Positions 9,801 through 17,460 of a stretch of 64,000 nucleotides of DNA are shown here, in pieces. The translations under genes were made by a program, and so were the position numbers. Position 1 is the stretch's first letter, and every line of letters begins with the position of its first letter. Under the pieces are notes generated by a model. That model was not told where the DNA came from, did not search any database, and was given only the letters and a program-made list of their open reading frames with translations. The DNA comes from Natrinema salsiterrestre (GTDB lineage Archaea; Halobacteriota; Halobacteria; Halobacteriales; Natrialbaceae): positions 411,097 to 475,096 of the forward strand of contig NZ_JAMQOT010000004.1 of the NCBI RefSeq assembly GCF_029502005.1. Reading direction: 5' to 3'.

Positions 9801-11994
9801 AAAGAACCCAAACGTCGGCGAGAAGCCGCCGAAGCCGCCGTCACCGGGCCAACCCTGTGGAGCCGATGCGCCCGATCGCCAGTACGACGTTGTTGCCCAG
9901 CAGGTGGACATCCATTTCAACGACCACGGCGACCACGATCCACACGGTATCGTCTTCTCGCTCGACAGGTACGCCGACGAAGTGGCAGACGGGACCCGAC
10001 ACCCCGACCCGCTCACGATTCGGGCCAATCAGGGCGATTGCATCGAAGTGCGCCTGCAGAACGAACTGCCGGCCGACATTAACGACGCCCACGTGGACCC
10101 GCCGATGCGGGTCGAGGAGACGCTGGATACCGAGTGGGCGCCGTCGAATCGGGTTTCGTTACACCCACAGCGGATCACTTACGACCCCAACGGCTCGGAC
10201 GGCGCGACGGTCGGGTTCAATTACGACCAGACCGTCGCCCCGGGCGAGACGATAACCTACCGGTGGTACGCCGACGATCTGTACGACAACATGGTGCTCA
10301 CCGACGAGGCCGACGTCCGCGGACATCGTCACCACGGCGCGTACGGCAACCTCGTCATCGAACCGTCCGACGCCGTCTGGCTCGATTCCTCGACCGGCGA
10401 AGCGTTGCCGGAAGGCGTCGACGCGATGGTCAAGCGACCGGGACGGCGATCGGTTCGCGAGTACACCCTGTCGCTGAGCGACGGCCGGTACGTCGCCAAC
10501 AGCGACGATCCGGACTCGTGTGTGGTCCCCGGCAGTCCGGAGGACGCCAACGCGGACTGTAACACGATCGGCGGGTTCGAAGACAGCGGCCACGGCGCGA
10601 TCAACAACCGCGCCGAGCCGTTCGTCCGCCGATTCCAGACCGACCCGGCACAGCACAAGGTCTTCGACTCGGACGTCCACGGTGATCCGGCGACACCGGT
10701 GTACCGAGCGCTCACCGGTGATCCGGTGAAGTTCCTGGTCCACCAGCCGGCCGACAAGGCCCGTGGCATGTCGTTCCACCTGTCGGGTCACCAGTGGCAG
10801 CGCTATCGCGGCATCCCCGAATCGCCAGTCATCGGCGTCGAGGACCGACTCAGCCCGGGCAAGGGCGTCAGACTGGGGCTGACCAGCGACGCCGGCGGTC
10901 ACCAGCAAGCGACCGGTGACTACATCTTCCAGGAGACCAAGCAGCGCCGACGCCTCGAGTCGGGCCTCTGGGGGATTTTCCGGGTGCGGAACACGCCAAG
11001 CGACTTCCCGAATCCGGTCCAGCCGCTTCCCGATCTCGACAACCCCGTCGACCCGAAGCAGCGTCCGAACTGGAACGTGTTCCACGAGGACATCACGCGG
11101 AACGGGATCGACGACCTGGTGATCGGCATTCCCGAGAGCGACGTCGGTGGAAAAAACGCCGGCGCAGTGTACATCTTCGAAGATCATTCGGGGCCCGTCG
11201 ACGAACTGTCCAACGCTGACCTGACGTTGCTTGGGAGCAGGCCCGGACAAGGTCTCGGTACGACAGTCAATAGACGGGGTAACGGAAACGCGCCGGTCCT
11301 CGCCCTCGGAATGGCATCCGGCAAAGAGATCACCGTCCCCGCGGGAACCCCGGCAGTCGACGCGATCACCAACCCGGCTGACACACCGGAACGTCGCTTC
11401 CTGAAAAACACCACCAAGAACGACCTCAAAGCCGTACACGACGCCGAGAAGGCCCAGAACGGTTACGGAGGCGGTCGTGGTAACGGAAACGGCGGTGGTA
11501 ACGGAAACGACGGCGGCGGAAACGGCGGTGGTAACGGCCGTGGCAACGGAAATAGCGGTGGCGGAAATGGCCGTGGTAATGGAAACGGCGGCGGTAACGG
11601 CCGTGGCAACGGAAACGGTCGTGGCAACGGAAACGGCCGTGGCAACGGAAATAACGGTGGCAGAAATGGCCGTGGCAACGGAAATGGTCGTGGTAGCGGA
11701 AATGGCCGTGGTAATGGGAACGGTCGTGGCAACGGAAATGGCCGTGGCAACGGAAACGGCCGTGGTAACGGTAGGCGTTCAGATCTCGACGATCACGTTC
11801 ACAGCGGTCGGTCCACATCACGGTCTGAGGGGACGGTCGGTCGGACGCAGCTCCTCAGCTGTAGCGATTGCGGACAGAAAAGCGCTCCAGCCGGTGATGC
11901 GAGTATGTGGAGCGTAACGGACGCGACCGACGAGGGAGAATCGGGCTTCGAGTGCGATTCCTGTGGTTCCCTCCTGGAGGACACCGAGCGATGA
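6883..11994 (+). CDS. Giant Tat-exported multicopper oxidase with FG-GAP-like, Gly/Asn/Arg-rich and zinc-ribbon-like tail
   Basis: A 1,703-residue secreted oxidase. A twin-arginine signal (RRTFLKGAGAV) lies near residues 29-40. Three cupredoxin-pair units follow, at about 65-480, 560-930 and 1010-1340. In unit 1, residues 367-372 give the HxxHxH motif and 450-461 give HCHxxxHxxxxM, a type 1/type 3 copper signature. Unit 2 supplies HPH (640-642) and HDH (686-688), plus His 827 and 832. Unit 3 has degenerate motifs (HRHHG near 1148). The family oxidises substrates such as phenols, Cu(I), Fe(II) or Mn(II) and reduces O2 to water; its length and six-domain layout recall MnxG-type Mn(II) oxidases, which is inference. 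After unit 3 come an FG-GAP-like segment (about 1405-1430), a Gly-Asn-Arg repeat (1527-1631) and a CxxC-x27-CxxC pattern (1660-1694). No multicopper-oxidase accessory gene is recognised nearby except the upstream membrane protein. Confidence 0.9.
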   Translation: MTDGELPDDTGDDATVSLDDIAGYDSSTRRTFLKGAGAVTIANSMVGNGWAQPGNGNRNKKAQNGVRHFTVHAIQVDIVYNRFGLHQPNGAMYVLEENLEAARKASGVAPDNGFDLLGGPETTDVVDTSVIEPLTIRANKGETVRIEFVNHLDQPASMHQTGLPQDPKDSDGMNVGYNPSTVAQPGETVTYQWQATHLGGHFFYDGAHQGFNSPDEEPATANHLSRGLFGTLVVEPEGATWTDPVTGGPLRSGTKADIHDPNHMGTSYREFVPHYHTPSGVYLPDGTEKKWPEDSTKQTTHGINYRADGTGPRVNQTEAQLQPHTLKRLFYSSWINGDPGGGDNVFNAYKGDSIKFVPVGASLEENHVHHLHNSRWKTVPGRTDSDTIDAQTLGLGTSYPEYLIAAHGSNRGTAVHDAEQSVRQNMTYGEAFDAGGAGYVHGGAGDVLFHCHLFPHYAEGMWAFMRVHDKERADLQPLSNTNIVTDPSSVDLPLKDGILGTGTDIPGFPDYVPGTRGEFPPKPVAAPSGTTNPRAPTAAERKAGFTTDVDGAPYQDPVVDENAPERNHTIHVLQGKDIGDIVYNDAGDYDPESLVYVHEDDVQAAKNGDLNPEPLFIRANVGEAVNMTLVNESEFPISIHPHFVGFDNQGTDSTPSIGYQTEQSVEPGEERTYRWYADEEGPIYFHDHAVGAEEAQHGTFAGLIVEPEGSRHLDPYSGEPIDSGAQAIIEVPDGTDFREFGLHYNDFVPLRDRGTGEFVNQQREHNLNLGTTAINNRNAPYYHRNDDGAAYVHSSAVNGDPATPLLEAYSNDPVRVRLFQGAFEDQHNFQLHGRQIEPEGLDEQDTVSQLISPSEAFTFMIDPYDSPDSPDFDRMPNPAGLPIQDYMYGSGISDDRFTGMWGIHRVFEAAAPHLEPLPDRGTPAGKVTENQLEQMGHSAPFVGINRLKNQGQRARLLYEAGDDRTLTPDTADRKNPNVGEKPPKPPSPGQPCGADAPDRQYDVVAQQVDIHFNDHGDHDPHGIVFSLDRYADEVADGTRHPDPLTIRANQGDCIEVRLQNELPADINDAHVDPPMRVEETLDTEWAPSNRVSLHPQRITYDPNGSDGATVGFNYDQTVAPGETITYRWYADDLYDNMVLTDEADVRGHRHHGAYGNLVIEPSDAVWLDSSTGEALPEGVDAMVKRPGRRSVREYTLSLSDGRYVANSDDPDSCVVPGSPEDANADCNTIGGFEDSGHGAINNRAEPFVRRFQTDPAQHKVFDSDVHGDPATPVYRALTGDPVKFLVHQPADKARGMSFHLSGHQWQRYRGIPESPVIGVEDRLSPGKGVRLGLTSDAGGHQQATGDYIFQETKQRRRLESGLWGIFRVRNTPSDFPNPVQPLPDLDNPVDPKQRPNWNVFHEDITRNGIDDLVIGIPESDVGGKNAGAVYIFEDHSGPVDELSNADLTLLGSRPGQGLGTTVNRRGNGNAPVLALGMASGKEITVPAGTPAVDAITNPADTPERRFLKNTTKNDLKAVHDAEKAQNGYGGGRGNGNGGGNGNDGGGNGGGNGRGNGNSGGGNGRGNGNGGGNGRGNGNGRGNGNGRGNGNNGGRNGRGNGNGRGSGNGRGNGNGRGNGNGRGNGNGRGNGRRSDLDDHVHSGRSTSRSEGTVGRTQLLSCSDCGQKSAPAGDASMWSVTDATDEGESGFECDSCGSLLEDTER
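11463..11772 (+). repeat. In-gene repeat encoding GNGRGN/GGGNG units
   Basis: About 310 nt of imperfect repeats built on ggaaacggccgtggcaac and variants encode roughly 100 residues of Gly, Asn and Arg near the C-terminus of the multicopper oxidase. Units are mainly 12 or 18 nt, a pattern prone to slippage. Other frames of this stretch create artefactual ORFs rich in Pro, His or Thr. Confidence 0.9.
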
Positions 11995-12177
11995 CATTAC
12001 AGACGGAATCGATTCAGTCTCCGCCAGCGGCCATCGAGCTGAGACCATCGAGTCGTTCGCGTTCCCTACGGCCCTCCCTCGTGAGGGAGACGGAGAGCGA
12101 GACGTCACGTGTATCGGTATCTCCCCGACTGAACACCGGAGAAATCACGCGGTAACTGCCTCGTACACAGAGTAACA

Positions 12178-12306
12178 ATGGACACAATCCTCCTCCTGAT
12201 CGGTGCCGGACTGATTCTGGTCATGGCGTATCGACGACTGCGGAAAACGCAAAGGAAACTCAAGGAACACTTCAGATCCGGAATCTACGAGGTGAAAGAG
12301 AACTAG
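12178..12306 (+). CDS. Small single-pass membrane protein
   Basis: A 42-residue frame starting at an ATG 184 nt after the multicopper oxidase. Residues 3-16 (TILLLIGAGLILVM) form one hydrophobic segment; the rest is a basic amphipathic helix (YRRLRKTQRKLKEHF) and an acidic end. This layout is typical of small membrane proteins with a cytoplasmic helical tail. No family is recognised. It could be part of the oxidase transcript, as no strong promoter is visible between them. Confidence 0.5.
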   Translation: MDTILLLIGAGLILVMAYRRLRKTQRKLKEHFRSGIYEVKEN

Positions 12307-12755
12307 CCGTCAGCTCAGCCACGTTCACGGCAGAGTGAGATTCTCCGCGGCGTAATCGGAGAAGAACCGACGGTGGCTCGGACAGTCGGGCATCGTCCGA
12401 CGACGGTGGCGTGGATTTCGACTCTCGCTCAGGAGCATCCTCTGGCTCTGTCATGGGTGCCCCAATCCACCGACAACTCATTGCCCCGCGGTTTCTCGAC
12501 GTAGCTCTCACCTCGGTGGTCGAACCACGCGGTCGATCTGCTGGTTCGGTTATCTATTGCTGTCGTGCCCGCGGAACGGCGCAGACGTGGGCGGATCGAC
12601 TACAGTAGTCACTCCCGTATGATCTCGGTGGCTTCCGGTACCCAGTTTTCGCGTTTCACGTCTGGCCCAGCGGATCGATATTCCCTCGCTGGTTGACGAG
12701 AGACTAGGCCACCGGTACGCCGAAGTCTCTCGAGACATCCGAACCCCGAGTCGGT
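12307..12755. other. Intergenic region without a supported gene
   Basis: Short open frames exist on both strands (for example 12550-12759 on the minus strand) but have Arg/Ser-rich composition and no haloarchaeal codon bias. I see no RNA gene, no clear repeat and no strong promoter here. Degenerate gene remnants cannot be excluded. Confidence 0.4.
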
Positions 12756-12926
12756 TCACTTTTCAGTGAAGCTTTCTACCACTCCATCACCGGTGTTGAA
12801 CCGAGCCATGAGTATTCCGATAACTTCGGGATTGCTCGGCTCGTACCCGAGTTGGTCCGTCAGCTCGTCTTTAATTTCTGTGAATCGGTCCCCTTTTTCT
12901 CCGTAAAGTTTGATGTGGACCGTCAT
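12756..12926 (-). CDS. Small acidic protein, unknown function
   Basis: A 56-residue protein on the minus strand. It begins MTVHIKLYGEKGDRF, continues with an acidic helix (EIKDELTDQLGYEPSNPEV) and a second helix ending ILMARF. The strand-helix-helix layout and acidic composition resemble real haloarchaeal small proteins, some of which look like ribbon-helix-helix or toxin-antitoxin-like regulators. No family can be named. Its codon use fits the genome better than the surrounding region, which is otherwise gene-poor. The gene is isolated. Confidence 0.6.
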   Translation of the reverse strand: MTVHIKLYGEKGDRFTEIKDELTDQLGYEPSNPEVIGILMARFNTGDGVVESFTEK

Positions 12927-13556
12927 TCCTACCTAGACGATCTCTCTCGACGGGTTCGTTGTCTCCCGCCGGTAGCGCTGTTTCGAAAATGATACTGTGG
13001 CAAATTACGTACTAACGGCTCAATGTAGCTTCCCATTCCCACCACATATAATTAATATATGTGATACTGTAAATATGTTTCGAAATGACATTTCTGTCGC
13101 GGAAGTTTCGTCTATGCCGTTGGTGTCTGACGCCCCTCGCACACCACGAATCGAGCGGGTAGCATCGACCCCGATCGAAACAATATCGAAAAGCGATCTC
13201 GGACTGTGGCCATGTGCCCCTCGTCGCCGAGTGATAACACTGGTGGTAGTCCCGTGAAACCGTCGAAATAGGTCTCAGTACGACAAACGTAGTGCTCGAA
13301 AGGCGATCTGACACCGGTAGCTGTTCACTGATTCTCGTGATATTATGTCTCCTAGCCCTTCTATATCCGATCTAGTAGCAACCCACCTGACGACCAGATT
13401 CGTATAGCCATATGTGATTTACAAGTCGTCCCTCGGACGCTCCAATCGAGTTCCGGTGTCGTAATTGCGTACAACAACGTGAATTGTACCTGCCGAAACG
13501 GTTCGATAGAGGGACGCCAGAACCAACGGAATCGCTGTCAACAGCCGTCTTGTCGC
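12927..13556. other. AT-richer gene-free region before the recombinase
   Basis: About 630 nt without a convincing gene. Open frames at 12997-13257 (+) and 13012-13314 (-) have unnatural composition. The region includes a perfect palindrome at 13043-13063 and two copies of tgatactgt (about 12989 and 13062). It lies at the 3' side of the tyrosine recombinase gene, so an attachment site or gene remnants could be present; no duplicated att core was found. Confidence 0.45.
13043..13063. repeat. Perfect 8-5-8 palindrome
   Basis: CACATATA and TATATGTG flank a 5-nt spacer ATTAA. The site is entirely AT-rich apart from the outer bases. It could be an operator or an easily melted site; no gene start is near enough to assign it. 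Confidence 0.6.
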
Positions 13557-14621
13557 TTATTTCCGTTGTCCAGTTACGGTATAGATGCACCCGAGGTAGG
13601 TCTCGCGGACCCGATCCCCCCAGTTGTGGGTGTAGGTATCGATCACGTCGCCGGCGACGTCGCCCCGGAGGTACTGGACGATACCTCGGTCGCCAGTTCG
13701 ATCCCGGAGATGGGTGGTGAAGAAGTGCCGGAAATAGTGTGGCGTGACGTTCTCTTGCGTTCCGCCGCCGGTCCGGTACCAGCCGCGCTCTCGAGCGTGT
13801 TTCTCGACGATATAGCGAACGTCCGAGGGAGTGAGCCGCTCGCCCCACGAATCGCGAGTGTCGAGAAAGAGCGGCCGCGCCGGCGAGACGGCGTCCGGAC
13901 GGATCGCCAGCCACTCGAGTAATGCGCGACGAAGCTCGCCGTCGATCGGAACCACCGTATCGCGCTTTCGCTTGTTCGATGCCGTCCGCGCTTCGCCGTT
14001 GATATCCGTGCCACGAGCCGGTTCCGAGGAGATGAAAACGGACGACGGACGCCGCTCGAGGCCGACCCGGGGCGTCCACTCGAGCTCGAGTTCCGGCGTC
14101 TCGATGTGGAGGTCCCGAAGGTCGAGGTTACAGAGTTCACCGACGCGCATTCCGGTCTTCAGCAGGGTGACGACGACCGCCCGCTCGAGGGGGTGTACGA
14201 TCGCGTCGACGAACGATCCCATTTCGTCGACCGAGATATCGCGCCGGGTCGGGTTCGTATCGATCGATTCGGACATCTCCTCCATGACGAGGGCCATCGG
14301 ATTGTCGTCGAAGACGCCGACCCGGGTCATGTAGTCGTAGAACCGATTGAGATAGGAGGCGTAGGTGGCGATCGTACTGGATTCGAACGCCCCGCGCAGC
14401 GAGTGGATCCAGGCCATACACTCCCGGCGCTGGGCCGCTCCGATCGCATCGATATCGAACCGCTCGCGGAGGAACGCCTCGAACCGTCGGAGCACGCGTT
14501 CGTAGGCCTCGAGCGTCCGTTCGCTCTTGCCGTGATACCGCTGGTCGTCGAGGAAGTACGAGATCGGATCCGTCACGTCCTCCGGGGCGTCGGTCCCGGG
14601 TTCAGTCGCCATCGCCACCAC
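13557..14621 (-). CDS. Tyrosine recombinase/integrase (XerC/D-like)
   Basis: A 354-residue site-specific recombinase. The N-terminal SAM-like core-binding region spans about residues 15-115 and includes an XerD-like YHGKSERTLEAYERVLRRF segment. The catalytic domain follows: the first Arg in LKTGMRVGELCNLDL, the HYFRH segment as HxxR, and a C-terminal segment aligning with the YLGH...Y motif of Xer proteins, here YLRGD then DTYTHNW, with the Tyr of TYTH as the likely nucleophile. Proteins of this family cut and rejoin DNA through a 3'-phosphotyrosine link. The start overlaps the end of the upstream partner gene by 20 nt; an alternative ATG lies at 14612. No other phage or plasmid genes flank it, so it is either a host recombinase or a remnant of an integrated element. 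Confidence 0.9.
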   Translation of the reverse strand: MVAMATEPGTDAPEDVTDPISYFLDDQRYHGKSERTLEAYERVLRRFEAFLRERFDIDAIGAAQRRECMAWIHSLRGAFESSTIATYASYLNRFYDYMTRVGVFDDNPMALVMEEMSESIDTNPTRRDISVDEMGSFVDAIVHPLERAVVVTLLKTGMRVGELCNLDLRDLHIETPELELEWTPRVGLERRPSSVFISSEPARGTDINGEARTASNKRKRDTVVPIDGELRRALLEWLAIRPDAVSPARPLFLDTRDSWGERLTPSDVRYIVEKHARERGWYRTGGGTQENVTPHYFRHFFTTHLRDRTGDRGIVQYLRGDVAGDVIDTYTHNWGDRVRETYLGCIYTVTGQRK

Positions 14622-14997
14622 CGTCGACGGTCGTGTACCCGCCGTGGCGACCGCTGTATCGAATCCGATTGGTCGACTGGAGCTCCTCGAGGGTCTCGTC
14701 TAACTGTGACTCGATATCCTGGGAGACTGCCTCGAGGAGTTCGTCCCACGAGTACGTGTCAGTCGAGAGTAAATTGAGGACCTGTGTTTCGAGGCCGTTA
14801 CCCCCAGGGTCTGAGTCGGTAGAATCGGGCTCCGCCGAGCCGGATTCGAAGCCCCGCCGCCCGGCCTGTACCATCGTCCGGACGAACTCGCTCTGGCTCA
14901 TGTCGAGCTCGTCGGCGTGGGACTCCCACTCGGATTTCTGGTAGGCCGGCACGTAGGTTTTGACAGCTGTTCTAGATGTGTCCGCCGAATCGCTCAT
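14602..14997 (-). CDS. Small DUF5805-like protein paired with the recombinase
   Basis: A 131-residue protein immediately upstream of, and overlapping, the tyrosine recombinase. The N-terminal part (TAVKTYVPAYQKSEWESHA, then DELDMSQSEFVRTMVQAG) has the strand-helix-helix layout of ribbon-helix-helix DNA-binding domains. The C-terminal half is a winged-helix-like unit: YSWDELLEAV, ESQLDETLEELQ, then IRYSGRHGGYTTV. I recall this architecture from the haloarchaeal DUF5805 family, commonly next to an integrase, but cannot verify it here. A role as regulator or directionality factor for the recombinase is a reasonable inference. The start at 14997 is preferred over an in-frame ATG at 15036 because the extra residues are basic and unlike the rest. 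Confidence 0.75.
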   Translation of the reverse strand: MSDSADTSRTAVKTYVPAYQKSEWESHADELDMSQSEFVRTMVQAGRRGFESGSAEPDSTDSDPGGNGLETQVLNLLSTDTYSWDELLEAVSQDIESQLDETLEELQSTNRIRYSGRHGGYTTVDGGGDGD

Positions 14998-16469
14998 ACG
15001 ATACCGATCAAACGCGACGATATTCAATCTACCCATTATTCGAGCTAAGTGAGTTTATCTCATCTCACATCACCCTTATCGCCAGAATGCTAGGTTCAGA
15101 GATTGATATAATAGTGATTGACAGTGATACAGTCTCGGATACGTATTTTCAGCCTATAGTGATACAATTCAAGATATTATTATCGACAGTTCGATCCATC
15201 CGTTCGATCTCCTCGCTCACTCGGAACGTCGAGTCGTCGATTCCGGTCGATTACGGAGCCGGTTTGAACTCCGCATAGTGGCCTGATTGGGCTTCGCTAC
15301 TCGAGCCGAAAGGGACCGGAACGACTCGAGCGGAGAGCGGTAGTCACCACTCACTGCGGGTCGCGTTCGATCGAGACGGATGTCCGGTCCGAGTGCAGCA
15401 CGTGCCTACCAGAACTGCTCATCCCGGTGCCTTCGTCTGTCTGTGGGCCGCGAACCGGCGTCCGCCGCGTTTGACACGCGAATCATCGGCCGATCCTCGC
15501 TGGAGACCGATTCCGGCCTCGCTCGAGTCAGCAGCGGTCGCTTCTCGGAATGAAACACGCCCCGGTTCGGATCGCCAGTTCTCGCGCTCCGAGGTCGACG
15601 GTGGAACGAAACGAACTGAGACAAGAGCGTGACTGCGCTCGATGGGACTCACCGACGACGCCTGTGTCGCTCCCTCGCCGACAGTGATGCAGACCCGCGT
15701 TCCGGGACGGGGACGCCCGTCGGCACGCTGTCGTTACCCGACTCGAGGCGCTGAAGCGGTCTTCGCCAGGTATCACGCTGGGATGACACGGGAACGAGAT
15801 CGTTCCGTCCCCCATCGATCGGTCGCGCGATTCGGTGCTGTCGCGTTGGTGACGAGTGACGGAGAACGGTTCTGCCTGCAAGCGGTGAGAGAGTGGAACT
15901 CGTTCCGACGGCCACCACGGTCAGATGACTTCGAGGCACCCGGCAGGCCCGAGTTACGGGGCTCGTACGGAACCCAATTCGACGCGCTCTTCGCCTTATG
16001 CTAATTCGGCGGAAAATTAGTACACCGACGGAAAGATCCACCGAGAGGGCCATTGAGCGAGTTCAGGAGGGCCGACCGCGTCGTGCGATGCTGTCTGTGT
16101 TGTCGCTCGCTGATCGAAATTTGAATGCGTGAACTGGTGTGGTGTCCGAGACCGCTCTAGTAAATCGTATATCGCTATATCTATACTGACTACAACCGCT
16201 ACTCCATCGCGTTGGTTTCGCCCACGATTTTCAGTTTCGAACTGGGCCGGCCAAACGGCCGAGCTGCCCCGGCTCGAGACGATATCGAGAGCGACGAGGA
16301 GACGCCCCCAGCGGCGAGGCCGAGCAAATTGACTTGACGGGCGCGCGGTTCGACCTGACGGCTCCCTTTCTGTACCGCGTTTGAATTCGTCCTCGAACGT
16401 CCCATCTCCGGAGAGCCACGGGATCACCTCGTCGGTAGTTATTCCCCGCTGGTGGTCATCCACACGGTT
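14998..16469. other. 1.5-kb gene-poor region
   Basis: No gene is supported here. The first 280 nt are AT-rich and contain AGTGAT repeats (15113-15165), plausible control sites for the recombinase pair. The rest (15280-16469) has high GC but its open frames are Arg/Ser-rich shadows with many breaks. A short minus-strand segment near 16380-16440 reads like real protein (DEVIPWLSGDGTFEDE), which might be a gene remnant; it has no start or stop that makes sense. Confidence 0.5.
15113..15165 (+). repeat. AGTGAT direct repeats upstream of the recombinase pair
   Basis: AGTGAT occurs at 15113, 15123 and 15158 (the last two extended to AGTGATAC). Spacings are 10 and 35 nt. They lie 116-168 nt upstream of the start of the ribbon-helix-helix-like gene, in AT-rich DNA. 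They could be operator sites. Confidence 0.45.
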
Positions 16470-17345
16470 ATGGCCGATATGACTGTCGAGGAAGCGATGG
16501 AGAAGTACGGACCCTCGGAACTCACGCGGGACGATCTGCTGGTGCTCGAGGATCCGAACTACACCCCGGAGAACGTCGCGATCGTGACCGGAGCCGGCTC
16601 GGGTATCGGGCAGGCGACCGCGCTGGCGTTCGCGGCGAACGGACTGACCGTCGTCGCGACGGACCGCGACGAAGACGGGCTCGCCGAAACGGGGACGCGG
16701 GACGAGGAGCTGTCCCTCCCGGGAGAGCTCGTTACCGTGGTCGCCGACCTGACCAACGACTCGGCGCTCGAGCGGATCGTCGAGGAAGCCGCCGAGCAGG
16801 GCAACGTCCGATATCTGGCGAACATCGCCGGGATTCAGACCGTCGCGCCGATCGAGTCGTTCCCGCTCGAGAAGTACGACCTGATGCACGACGTCATGCA
16901 GCGGGCTCCGATGGTACTCGCGAAACACTGCTTGCCACACTTCCGCGACAACGAAGACGGCAGGGGCGTCGTCGGGAACATGTGCTCGGTCCACGGGCAC
17001 ATCGTGACGCAGGACAAGGTCGCGTACAACACGACGAAGTTCGGGCTCCGCGGCCTGACGCAATCGATCGCTGCCGAGGGCGATGGGAGGGTGCGAGCGT
17101 TCACCGTCAGCACGGCCTACGTCAAGACGGCCCTCGTCGCGAAACAGCTTCCCGATACGGCGGATCGGCGCGACATGACGGTCGACGAGGTCGTCGAGAA
17201 CGTGATGCTAGAGCACACGCGAGTCAAGGAGATGATGGAGCCCTACGAGGTCGCGAACCTGTTCGTGATGGGCTGTTCGAACCACAGTAAGCACCTCAAC
17301 GGCGGCGACATGACTCACGAGGGCGGAATGAGCCTGACCTACTGA
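16470..17345 (+). CDS. Short-chain dehydrogenase/reductase
   Basis: A 291-residue oxidoreductase of the SDR family with a Rossmann fold. The cofactor motif GAGSGIG lies after about 40 N-terminal residues (VAIVTGAGSGIGQATALAFA), followed by an acidic residue after strand 2 (VVATDRDE) that favours NAD over NADP. The NIAG segment, the catalytic Ser in CSVHGH and the YNTTK motif complete the active site. The extra 35 residues before the Rossmann core are unusual for the family. It resembles 3-hydroxyacyl or hydroxybutyrate dehydrogenases in overall pattern, but the substrate is not certain. The ATG at 16470 is chosen over a GTG at 16452. Single gene with no partner nearby. Confidence 0.85.
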   Translation: MADMTVEEAMEKYGPSELTRDDLLVLEDPNYTPENVAIVTGAGSGIGQATALAFAANGLTVVATDRDEDGLAETGTRDEELSLPGELVTVVADLTNDSALERIVEEAAEQGNVRYLANIAGIQTVAPIESFPLEKYDLMHDVMQRAPMVLAKHCLPHFRDNEDGRGVVGNMCSVHGHIVTQDKVAYNTTKFGLRGLTQSIAAEGDGRVRAFTVSTAYVKTALVAKQLPDTADRRDMTVDEVVENVMLEHTRVKEMMEPYEVANLFVMGCSNHSKHLNGGDMTHEGGMSLTY

Positions 17346-17460
17346 GCCTCGCGGCGTGCGTCACGGGTTTTCGTCGGTTCGTCGTTCACTCCGTGAGGCT
17401 TTCCACTGCGGGACCCGTCGCTACTCGTCCCCGTCGACCGGCACTGCATCGCGCGCCGAC

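Noticed and set aside
11426..11821. His/Arg- and Pro-rich minus-strand frames in the Gly-Asn-Arg repeat
   Set aside because: Low-complexity artefacts of the repeat on the other strand.
11991..12155. 54-codon frame overlapping the oxidase stop (ATGA)
   Set aside because: The product is Ser/Arg-rich with no acidic bias or domain. The overlap alone is weak support.
15270..16440. CRISPR or tRNA gene in the long gene-free stretch
   Set aside because: No regularly spaced repeats and no cloverleaf-like sequence were found.
16017..17063. 348-codon minus-strand frame antisense to the SDR gene
   Set aside because: Most of it is the reverse reading of the dehydrogenase. A short part near 16380-16440 looks protein-like but has no sensible gene boundaries.
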